From Zingiber officinale (lineage: Eukaryota > Streptophyta > Magnoliopsida > Zingiberales > Zingiberaceae): a stretch of DNA of 64,000 nucleotides. Where the stretch lies: positions 29,022,202 through 29,086,201 of the forward strand of contig NC_055987.1 of the NCBI RefSeq assembly GCF_018446385.1, written 5' to 3'. Each line of letters starts with the position of its first letter. Within the stretch, counting starts at the first letter, position 1. Made by a program: the position numbers and the translations under genes. This document shows positions 55,201-64,000 of the stretch, piece by piece. The notes under the pieces were generated by a model that was given only the letters and a program-made list of their open reading frames with translations, was not told the origin of the DNA and did not search any database.

Positions 55201-56790
55201 TAAATTAAAATTTGACAGGGTGTGTTGTTCATTAAAATTGTTAAGGTACACATGTTCTATGCCAACTGGCAATGAGCAAAAACTTCATTTGTAGTGGTTA
55301 CAACTAAGTTTTGACATTAGATCTAACTTCTCCTCTCTTAAATCTTTCTAGGAAATGTGAATTTGAAGAAATGGAAGTACCCTAAGACCATCAGTGAATT
55401 TCGATCAAAGTCCATTGATGGATCTAGACAAGTCCAATTGCACCAATTTCAAGTTTGTGAGTTTTTCATCTTACAAGGACTCTAATGATGCTATCCATTA
55501 CTTATTTATAGCTCTATAGAGGTGATCGAATGTTATAAAAAAATTCAGCTTGATTGTGAGCCTGATATGGGATAATATCAGGCCCACGTTGGGCTTGATA
55601 TTATCCCATATTAGGCCAATGTTAGGCCTAATATGGTACTATATCAGACCCAACGTGAGCTTGCTGGTTGAGACCTTGGCCGCTTTGTTCAATCTATCAC
55701 TACCAAGTTTTTGTTCCCGATATCTAAAACTTAAGACCACATCTCCGTTCTATAATATAAAAACTTACTACGGATTGTGAATTACTTTAGAAATTCAATT
55801 AGGCTAGGTTCAACACTGGATTTGAAGTCTACAATGTGTGATTGGAAATTTCTAATATTATTGTAATTTACCTTAAATCTCTAACTAAGTTTTGACTTAA
55901 AAATAAATTCGTTATTGTTGTTTTTTATATTAAAATTCGACAGAGTGTGTTGTTCATTAAAATCCTTAAGGTACACATGTTCCATGCCAACTGACACATA
56001 GCAATAACTTTATTTGTAGTGGTTAAAACTAAGTTTTAACACCATATCTAGCTTCTCCTCTATCAAACTTTCTTAGGAAATGTAAATTTGAAGAAATCTA
56101 AGTACCCTAGGGTCATCAGTGGGTTTCGGTCAAAATCCATTGATGGACGTAGACAAGTCCAATTGCACCAATTTCAAGTCTTGTGAGTTTTTGGTCTTAC
56201 AAGGACTCCAACGGTGCTATCCATTACTTATTTATAGCCTTTTAGAGGTGATCGAACGTTACGAAAAAATTTATCTTGATTGTGGGCCTGATATGGGATA
56301 ATATCAGGCTCACGTTGGGCCTAATATTATCTCATATTAGGCCTATGTTGGGCCTGATAGGTTGGGACCTTGCCCGCTTTGTTTAACCGATCACTATTAA
56401 GTTTTTGTTCCCAATATCTAAAACTTGAGATCATATCTCCATTTTATAATCTAAAAACTTGCTACAAATTGTAAATTAGTTTAGAAATTCAAATAGGCTA
56501 GGTCCAACATTGGATTTGAAATCTATCGTGTGTGATTGGAAATTTCTAATATTATTGTAATTTACCTTAAATCTTTAACTAAGTTTTGACTTAAAAAATA
56601 AATTGGGAATTATTGTTTTTGTAAACTAAAATTTGAAAGGGTGGGTCGTTCATTAAAATCCTTAAAGTACAAATGTTCCATGGCAACTTGCATAGAGCAA
56701 GAACTTCAATTGTAATAGTTACAACTAAGTTTTGACATCATATATAACTTCTCCTCTCTCAAACCTTCCTAGGGAATGTGAATTTGAAGA
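52290..56790 (+). repeat. Seven-copy tandem array of 0.63-0.74-kb units
   Basis: The marker GTGTGTTGTTCATTAAAAT recurs at about 52503, 53131, 53869, 54586, 55220, 55945 and 56641, giving periods of 628, 738, 717, 634, 725 and 696 bp. Each unit also holds AAGTTTTTGATCCCGATATC, CTCCAACGGTGCTATCCATT and TTTGAAGTCTACA text. Length varies because a sub-block of GGGCCTGATAT palindromes (for example 53470-53580, 54200-54310, 55555-55665) is present, expanded or missing. There is no coding potential. Confidence 0.9.
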
Positions 56791-56846
56791 AATAATTTTT
56801 TAAAAAAATAAAAATAAATAAATTAAAATAAAAAATATTAAAAATA

Positions 56847-56847
<1 letters not shown>

Positions 56848-56932
<85 letters not shown>
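56848..56932. repeat. Long (TA)n microsatellite
   Basis: About 40 uninterrupted TA dinucleotides at the end of the tandem array. Confidence 0.9.
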
Positions 56933-56935
<3 letters not shown>

Positions 56936-56939
56936 TAAT

Positions 56940-57600
56940 ATTAAAAATAAAAATAAAGGAAAATAAAATAGAGTAAAATAGATTTTATTGATTAAAAAAT
57001 TATATAATGAAATGAAATATATCTATAAAATATAAAATACATTTTTATAATATAAAAAAGTAGTAATATATTGAATAAAATAAATATATTAAGTAGAAAA
57101 TAATAACCTAAAAGTTAAAAAAAATAATAAAAATAAAAATAAAAATAAAAATAAAAAATATAATAAAATAAAATAAAAATAAATATAATTATATTATAAT
57201 TAAAATTAAAGGAAAATAAAATATGAGAAAAATAGAGTATATAGATTTTAAAAAAAATCATATAATTAAATGAAAAATATAAAAAAAAATATAAAATACA
57301 TTTTTATAATATAAAAATAAGGAGTAATATATAGAATAAAATAAATATATTAAGTAGAAAATAAGTAACTTAAAATTTAAAAAATAATAGAATAAAAGTA
57401 GAATAAAAATGAAAATATAAATAATTATATTGAAATTAAAATTAAAGGAAAATAAAATTAGAAAAAACAGAGTATATAGATTTAAAAAATTGTATAATGA
57501 CATGAAATATATAAATAAAATATAAAATACTAATATATATAGAATAAATTAAAAAGAATAAATAGAAAATAAATAACTTAAAAGTTAACAAATTAAAATT
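56940..57600 (+). repeat. AT-rich tandem repeat, about 240-250 bp, three copies
   Basis: GGAAAATAAAAT starts at 56958, 57211 and 57447. Each copy then has AGATTTTA, ATAAAATACATTTTTATAAT and ATTAAGTAGAAAATAA text, the last copy partial. More than 85 percent A+T by eye. Confidence 0.75.
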
Positions 57601-57984
57601 AATTATTTTCTGACATTGGGCTTGATGTTGGGGGATATTAGGTGAACATTTGAATTACATTACAAGCTCACACTCTCCTGCTTCGGCCACCGTTGTCTTC
57701 TTGAAGGAAACCTACATAGCTTCATTTGAGGCATGCCTCTAGCATCACCGACTTTCGATCATTGATTTTGTACGCAACTCTGTTGTTTGTTTAGTGGCTA
57801 TTTTTATAATGGTTTCACCTAGGGTTTGTGTTATTGTTAAGGGCATATTAGAATAAGAGCAGAGCCATTATTACAGAATCTAAGAGTTTTTTTTCTGTGT
57901 ATGATTGTTGATTTATGGTTACTAAGTTTGGAATGGCTACAAAAGGAGTGTCGACAAGTGGAGGAGCTGCTCTGCCCAGTTTCC
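57601..57984. other. Short non-repetitive stretch before the DUF1985-like relic
   Basis: Returns to normal base composition. No frame or family recognised. It may be the 5' part of the relic that follows. Confidence 0.3.
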
Positions 57985-58440
57985 AAGTTATGTTAACAGA
58001 GGATTGAACTAAAAGAATGAACTGGAAAAGTACTCTTTGTCATTTCAGGAAGTTTATTTCTTTTGTTAAATCGACTGTAGAACAAGAACAGATGATTCGA
58101 GGCACACCCTTTTCGTGGATCCTTGACCTCCCTATTAGTTCTTTTATTAGAGCTTAGGTCCAGAATATGTTTGATAATTGGGATAAGGAGGAACACAACT
58201 TCATCTTCTACGGGAAAAAATTGAAATTTATAAAGGTAGATGTTGCACTGATTCTAGGTCTAACGAACAATTGAGAGATAGTTCGTCTCGATTTAAATGA
58301 GGCCTCAAGCCCACTATACATAGTTTTTCCAAGAGTCTAATTGTTCTACGAGAAACTTATAAGGAAGTCAAGATTAAATGACAAGTTGTACTGTCAACTG
58401 TATATCCTGTATTTTTTTATAACTGTTCTATTTTATGGTA
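57985..58440 (+). pseudogene. Relic of a MULE-associated (DUF1985-like) ORF
   Basis: Reading with stops ignored: RGTPFSWILDLPISSFIRA, FYGKKLKFIKVDVALILGL, EIVRLDLNEASSPLYIVF and QLYILYFFITVLFYGSS. The P-F-W-LLD and VALILGL pattern matches the N-terminal domain of plant Ulp1-bearing (KAONASHI-type) MULE proteins and their relatives. At least five stops. Confidence 0.45.
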
Positions 58441-59643
58441 GTAGCAGCATTCTTAGAATACCTATTGATTCTGTCAGGAAGTTGAGAAGATGGAACGACC
58501 GGAATGATGTAGCTGGAATGCTGACCAAGTCGTCATGCCCCTAAGGGGGAGGGTATGATATCCTGTCTTCCATGTTGACCAAATCGTCATAAGGTCTTTG
58601 GTCAACACTACCTGCAGATAGCCACTGAGTTTCCTCGATCCCTTGCACCCCGATGCTCGAGGCGGATCCCACGAATATATAAGAAGTAGACTAAATAATA
58701 GCATAATAAAATGAATAAAGAGTGAGTATGATGACGTACCCTAGCCTAGGGGGCACCCTCTGGTTGATCGGTGAGCTGGTCATGACGCTCATCGAGTAGT
58801 CGTGGAACTGAAGGGTAGATGAATGTGAGCCAGAGGAGCCGAATCTGATGGCACAAAGCTAGATTTGACGACATAGAGCCAGATGCGGTGGGGATCTATC
58901 AGTACAAAGCTAGATGCGGTCTGGATTGTCAGAATATGATAGCGGTACGTAGGCCAGAATATAATAACAACTCAAAGGACGGATAATACCAATAGCTCAC
59001 AATCATAATAGTTGTGCGAAGAGCGAAACACAGCGGCTCGATGGTCGGAATGCAATAATGGATCAGATGTCAGATCGACATTGAAAGCGTGCTATAGTAT
59101 GAAGAACTCGGAGGATGGCGTCGGCTAACCATGAGGGCAATAAGGAAGAGGGGGAGATCGGAGATCTTCCCGGCACCGTTGGTCAGAGAGGTAGTGTAGC
59201 GTCCAAGGCTGAAAAGAGGAGGTCTAGCCGTATGAGGGAGGCTAGTGGCTAGACATGAGGAAGTCAATGTCGTCGGCTAGTTGTAGACGACAGAGAGAAA
59301 GGGGTGGCTAGTGTAAGCGACCATCACTGGTAGCGGTGCGAAGGCATGGCTAGTGGAAGAGACTTGGTGCTCATGTGCGTAGGTGGTGTGAATGAAGGGC
59401 GGTGTTGGCCAACGAAGAATCAAGGCTGGCTACAAAGCCGGTGGTTTACAGCTAAATGGTTCAATTGAACCTTGACCTAAAGTCCAAGTTTTGACTTTCT
59501 CTTGATGTATTTGCCCATACTTACCCACAATGCATCCCTAGCATTGGTTTATATGACATCTATACATCCAAAACCAATTATCATGCTATATGCCCCCAAT
59601 GTCATATTTCTTGCATGAAATATAAACTAATTGTGCCAAATCC
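58441..59643. other. Transposon-like DNA, class uncertain
   Basis: At 58500-58560 the text DVAGMLTKSSCP followed by a purine run CCCCTAAGGGGGAGGG looks like a copia RNase H end and polypurine tract, with TGATATCCTG (58554) as a possible LTR start and AATATATAAGAAG at about 58673 as a TATA. The far LTR end and a partner were not found. TGACCAA-TCGTCAT is repeated at 58522 and 58577. Confidence 0.35.
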
Positions 59644-60213
59644 CTAGGTTTGAGACTCAAGTCCGTCTCCAAACCACTTGTCACATTCCATGACTCTTCT
59701 AAACTCCCAAGTAAAATTCACTTGAGATCCATTAGCCATGGGTCCCAAATTGACTCTTTGAGCTCCCCTAGAGCTCTTAACCTTGGTCACCTCCCTAGGT
59801 GACTCATCCATAATTACTAGGTCACATCGGTGCACCTCCGATGACACTTGGCCTACAAGCCTAACCTTTTTAACCTTGAATACCTTGTCCTTGGTTAATT
59901 TCTTCTTACCATTAAATGAATTTTCCTTGTCATTTATTGGCTTCTCCTTACTATAGTCATATGCAATCCTAGCATAAGACTTTCTCTTAGTCTTGGAGAC
60001 ACTAGATCGATATCCCAAACCTGATCTATCATTGTTGGATCTTTGGCTACCCAACACTATACTCAACCCTCTAGATCCAACATTGAATCTATCTAGGGTT
60101 TTCTCCAATTGATTAATCTTTGCTTTCAAAGCTTGATTTTCCCTTTCTAGGTCTCTAACCCTAGAGTTGATTTGTCCACATTGGACATTCCTAAACCTAC
60201 CCTTTCTAGGCAT
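59644..60213 (-). pseudogene. Gag-pol linker of copia remnant F
   Basis: A 189-residue frame. The coiled coil INSRVRDLERENQALKAKIN is followed by RFNVGSRGLSIVLGSQRSN and DRSGLGY, the same signature as 9467-9805 of element B, so F and B are distant relatives. A Lys-rich region and GSQVNFTWEF follow. No protease is seen. Confidence 0.6.
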
Positions 60214-60454
60214 GTGTCTCCCCTTCTTGGGATTAATGCCTTGATTCTACTAAGGTTATATGATCCACATTAACCCTACTCATATCATGATATTTAAATC
60301 CAAAATTTTGCATGGGTATATAATGGTAATCAAAATCATTTCTCCTAGCATGCATGGGAACATAAGAATTTGAATTTGAATTACGATTCAAATTTGGGTA
60401 TACGTCCCTTATCCTTGAAACTCCCCCTTGATTTGAGCTCCTTTTCTTCTTCTC

Positions 60455-60997
60455 CTATTTCTTTAAATGTGCAAGCTTCTTGATTTCCCTCTTCTTGGGG
60501 CATTTGGTGTGGTAGTGTTCCTTCTCTCCACACGTGAAACATCGAATGCACATTCTCCTCCTTTGGGCTTCTTCTTTCCTATAACTCAAATTAAATTCTA
60601 AAGGAATTGAATTGAGTTTAGGAGTTACCTCTTTCTTACCCAATGAACACCTGCTCTTGTAGTGTCCCTTTTCATTGCACCCGAAACAAATGATGTGGTC
60701 CTTTGACTTGACTTCGGTGGAGACACTCACTAAGTTTACCTCCAAGACCTCTTCTTCATCCGTCTTGAATTCTTCTTCAACCCTTGAGGATGTTGATGAT
60801 GCTTCCTCATCCTCCTTCTCCTCCTGATGTTGAGCATGGCTCAACTTCCTGTTGCACCACCTCCTCTCCTTGAGCAATTGAACCCATTTCCTTGGGCTCT
60901 CTTTCTTCTTGTATAGGCATAGGTTTTCCCAAGGAATCTTCTTTATTTTGCTCCAAAAATCGTGGACATTCTTGTATTTACCTACACAACTCATCAC
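60455..60997 (-). pseudogene. Gag C-terminal half of copia remnant F, two zinc knuckles
   Basis: 180 residues. An acidic stretch (EEKEDEEASSTSSRVEEE) precedes CFGCNEKGHYKSRC (about residues 109-122) and a second knuckle CFTCGEKEHYHTKC (about residues 154-167). The N-terminal gag part between here and the PBS is broken. Two CCHC boxes distinguish it from B's single one. Confidence 0.7.
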
Positions 60998-61291
60998 ATC
61001 ATTAGGTAAAATATCAATTAAAGTAGATATTACCTTATCATTTGCCTTTGATTATGAGGTTTGCTCCTTTGTCCAATGATGTGGTCAGAGTCTCTTTCCT
61101 TTCTTGTCTCTTGGGACATTGAATAACTCCTTGACCACCATCATGGTGTCCCAATCCGTATTGAAGAAGCCCTCCATCTTCATCATCTAATACGTGATGC
61201 CCCATAAGCCTCCTCCTTCGAACTTTAGAGGTGCTATCAAGCCGGCCATCTTCTTGCTTCCTCGGCGATTAGTCCGAAGGAGAGCGTCCTC

Positions 61292-61303
61292 GCTCTGATA
61301 ACA
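61292..61303 (-). other. Primer binding site of copia remnant F
   Basis: Minus-strand TGTTATCAGAGC is one base off the tRNA-iMet site TGGTATCAGAGC and lies 2 bp from the LTR end at 61306. Confidence 0.7.
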
Positions 61304-61305
61304 CT

Positions 61306-62281
61306 TGTTGGAGATCTTGCGGCTGGCTAGAAGAGGGGTTGGATAGATGACACCCCCAAATGATCACTTTCTAAGTATTCGTTAGTTGTGCAGTGGAATA
61401 ATACAAGAACAAATACGAATATGAATACAAATATAAACAAGAAAGCTAATCTAAAGACAATAAGGAAATGCAAACCGCTAACACATTTATTTACTTGGTT
61501 CATAGATAATTTTCTCCTACTTCATGGCTATGCATAAGGTGGATGATCCCTCAATCCGTCAGTGAATTAGTCCCCGATAAACTCCGGCTAACTCAAGCCT
61601 CCTTGTGGGTGGACAAACCTCACCACAATTCCAACCAAGACCTTTTGGATTACACAAGCACTTGAGAACTAGTAGACTACTAATTAGACTTTAACCAAGT
61701 CCAATTTTGTCATCTTGGCCGGCTATCTCAAGCTCCTTCTTATAGAGCTTTGAAGAAAACAACCCTACTATTTTACCGTTATAAGTTGACTTGCGTATGC
61801 ACCAGTTGACTGGTGCCTGGCCAAGGACTCTCTTAATGGCTCTCTACCAGTCGACTACTACAGTGAACTAGTCGACTGCTATAATGCACTAGTTGATTGC
61901 TACAATACACCAATCGATTGCTACAGTAACAACTACAGTGTCGTTAACTTCTACAATACCCGTTGCCTGCTACAGTACCCCGTTGACTGCTACAGCACCC
62001 CCCAAGATTTTTTTCTGAGTACAATCTCTCATGCACTCGTACCCTCATGACTCATTTAACTCTTCTTTGCAGCCTTGACATCTTACATTCAAGCTTACTT
62101 CCTTTGGTTCTCGTCCCTCGGATGCATCTAAGCCCGCGGCTCATCCCCAATGTCATCCTTCGCATATGTCTTGAAGTCGCTTCCCTTAGCCCTTGTCCTT
62201 GCTTCCTTGTCCACAGTCCCTCGGATGCTCCATCCTTCACGGACCCGAAGGCATTAAGCTGAGTCATATGTGTATCCTACA
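61306..62281 (-). repeat. 5' LTR of copia remnant F
   Basis: 976 bp, plus strand TGTTGGAGATCTTGC...GTATCCTACA (TG...CA). A TATA-like CTCTATAAGAAGG (minus) lies at about 61734-61746. No matching second LTR is in the window, so the element's other half is missing or degraded. Confidence 0.65.
61795..62000 (-). promoter_or_regulatory. AGTCGACT / CTACAGT word array in LTR F
   Basis: Variants of AGTCGACTGCTACAGT occur at about 61806, 61851, 61868, 61890, 61914, 61968 and 61983 (for example TAGTCGACTGCTATAATGC, CAGTTGACTGGTGCC), upstream of the TATA on the minus strand. Confidence 0.55.
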
Positions 62282-63327
62282 AACCTGCACACTCACATGC
62301 ACATATCAAATAACAAGAGTAAACCTAATTTAAACCCTTTGCCCAAACATCAAAATACATGGTCACACTGGACCATTGGGATTTCTCCAATAGGATCAAG
62401 GCTGGCTACAAAGCCGGTGGCCATTGGAGGTGGCTTGGACATGTGCGCACGCGAGAGAGAGAGAGAGATTGGAGTTGCAGCAGGGGAGGTGGCATGCGTG
62501 AGGTCCTACGATGGTGTGGTCACGAGAGAGAAGAAGAAACATAAGGTGGAGACCACACAGAGGACATTGGTGAGAGGGGAGTCCTCCACGACGGAGACGG
62601 AGTCAGCGTAATCATCCTCATTTGTTGGCCCCCTCCTCCCCTTGAGGCGACGGTGAAATCCTCCAGCCAAAAGCCCCTCCTTTCTCCCTATGAACAATGC
62701 CCCATAAATGCCAAAACCCTTAAAATATAAAAAGACCAAACTGCCCATTGCCACCTCTATAATTTCTCTTGGGCCCTTGTGATATATCCGAATCACCTGT
62801 GATATTACTAATTGACTGTGTAGATGATTTTGAAAACTTAGCTAGGTTTAACTGGTGAAATGCAGTATACAGTTTCATGGCTCCTTAATTAGAAGCCATT
62901 GGCTTAGAGCTTACATTGAGACCAAAACCACTTGTTGTTGATTCAATGCCCAAAGCCCCTTTCTCAAGGAGTTTTCAAATATTTTAGCTATAAGTTAGAT
63001 TATATTTTTCTCACAATATTTGTTATAAATATTATTTATTTTTATAATCACATTATAGGTATGGGTGTGTGAGCACATCATAATTATTGATCCATACCAT
63101 CTTGAACAATTTCCTAGAATCCTATGGTAGAGTTGACCTAACTATCATGTTCACACAATCAAAAGTTGATAGACCGTGTGAATGCAAATAAAATTATTAT
63201 AGATTTAATTCTAGCAGAGTCAGAGTTGAATTTAGTACCACACTGGACTCCTCCAACTCAAGGCCTTGAGTTGGTTGTCCAAGGATCTTCACATCAAGCC
63301 CAAGAAGGTATACTGTAGTGCCCAGAG
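62282..63327. other. Region flanking F, no gene recognised
   Basis: Contains a short (GA)n at 62453-62468 and the 26-bp sequence ATCAAGGCTGGCTACAAAGC... (62396), also found at 59412. Short overlapping frames at 62270-62796 have no family signal. Confidence 0.4.
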
Positions 63328-63988
63328 ATGGTAGACTGTAGTCAGTGCAAGGAAAAGAGAGAACAAATTAAAAATTTAAAGCAACAATTACATAGAGCTA
63401 TTAAAAGTTTGGAGGATGCTAATAGCAACATGACAATGGTCATAAATGAAAAGGATAGTTTCTTAACAGCAAAGGATATTTTACTTGCTGAGATGGAGTG
63501 CATGCTTAAAGAAAAAGATCTTCAAATAAGTGAACTTTGTGAGTTATGAGATAGGAGTGACAAAATTGCTGACACTAGCAATGTTGTTGTGGACAATAAA
63601 ATTTTAATTGTAAAAGACAAAATCATAGCCAATGTCGAAAATAAAATCAAAGAGCTCTAAAAAGTACTGCAAAGCAAGGTCTCAGAAGAGCCAGGAGCAT
63701 CCCCTACCATGGATAAAGAGGGCATAAAACCTAATTCGCCAAGACTACCAACTAATTTTGGACTAGGCCCCAAGAGAAAGAGAACTTAGAGAAAATAAAT
63801 ATATGAGGGTAAAAAAAAAAGACAAATGGATTGTTCAAGATGTAGAACCAGAAGCTCCTATTCCATCAAAGACTGAAGACACATGTTCATCAAATATAGA
63901 AATTAAATGTGTTGAACTGAAGATGCTCAAGACCAAAATATTAAAGGTAGGGTCAATTGTAGGTAATTCGTTCTTTTGTAATCCTTAA
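63328..63988 (+). pseudogene. Degraded coiled-coil ORF, unrecognised
   Basis: Opens MVDCSQCKEKREQIKNLKQQ (C-x2-C then heptads), stops at 63547, and resumes in the same frame with KIADTSNVVVDNKILIV and LQKVL-like text to about 63788 after further stops. A change of frame near an A-run at 63811 gives KKKDKWIVQDVEPEAPIPS to 63988. It may be a retroelement gag-pol linker, but I cannot name it. Confidence 0.35.
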
Positions 63989-64000
63989 TAACAGGTTAAT

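Noticed and set aside
1-64000. tRNA or rRNA genes, riboswitches
   Set aside because: No cloverleaf A/B boxes with supporting stems or rRNA text seen. A tRNAscan run would be decisive.

Overview
This is nuclear plant DNA: intron-bearing genes with GT-AG and GC-AG introns, plant-specific families (PS1, SDG41, ROH1/DUF793, a COG0212 folate-type protein) and a large load of Ty1/copia, Ty3/gypsy, CACTA, hAT and MULE remnants. GC-rich first or single exons (SDG41 exon 1, the receptor-like kinase, ROH1) next to AT-rich introns point to a monocot. The LTR families look like those I associate with Zingiberales (ginger group); that placement is inference from memory.

Layout. Positions 1-14960 are a nested transposon pile, labelled here by layer. 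A CACTA remnant (13384-14959) adjoins a minus-strand gypsy-type LTR D (513-13383). D is split by a plus-strand solo LTR A (1547-12687, 5-bp TSD ACCCT). A is split by a 9.2-kb minus-strand copia-like element B (3115-12331, TSD GCAAC). B is split by a solo LTR C (6390-7700, TSD AACTT). Positions 15500-19768 carry a PS1 (PARALLEL SPINDLE 1) homologue, tail-to-tail with a receptor-like kinase (19971-21101, minus). Positions 22151-32501 are a decayed Tat-type gypsy element E on the minus strand, with an antisense gene and a 62-bp minisatellite. Positions 33784-38340 (minus) are a six-exon COG0212 gene that shares a 196-bp head-to-head promoter with SDG41 (38537-43269, plus). An intronless ROH1-family gene lies at 47122-48300 (minus). 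From 50204 the DNA is again repetitive: a hAT-type MITE, a MULE transposase relic, a seven-copy tandem array of 0.63-0.74-kb units, AT-rich repeats, a DUF1985-like relic and a copia remnant F (59644-62281).

Most notable are three things. (1) Element B keeps gag but has no recognisable protease, integrase or reverse transcriptase. It carries a second, sense-strand gene with its own TATA box, an 80-bp intron and a 244-codon frame that LTR C has split. (2) Nearly every LTR here, and the internal promoter of B's second gene, has a dense array of a short palindromic word beside its TATA box. The word differs by family (ATCGATCGRYCGATCGAT, GGGCGCCCGG, AAGGCGCCTT, ACACGGCCGTGT, CCGAGCGG, AGTCGACT), while the position is conserved. 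(3) The PS1 gene has a tandem exon duplication whose two copies use a GC and a GT donor, plus four exact 153-bp in-frame repeats.

The cellular genes are unrelated in role: meiotic spindle/FHA-PIN regulation, receptor-like signalling, a folate-enzyme-like protein, a SET-MYND methyltransferase and a ROH1-type secretion-associated protein. No operon-like logic applies. Exon models were built by reading splice sites and checking phase by hand. All multi-exon cellular models close in frame.
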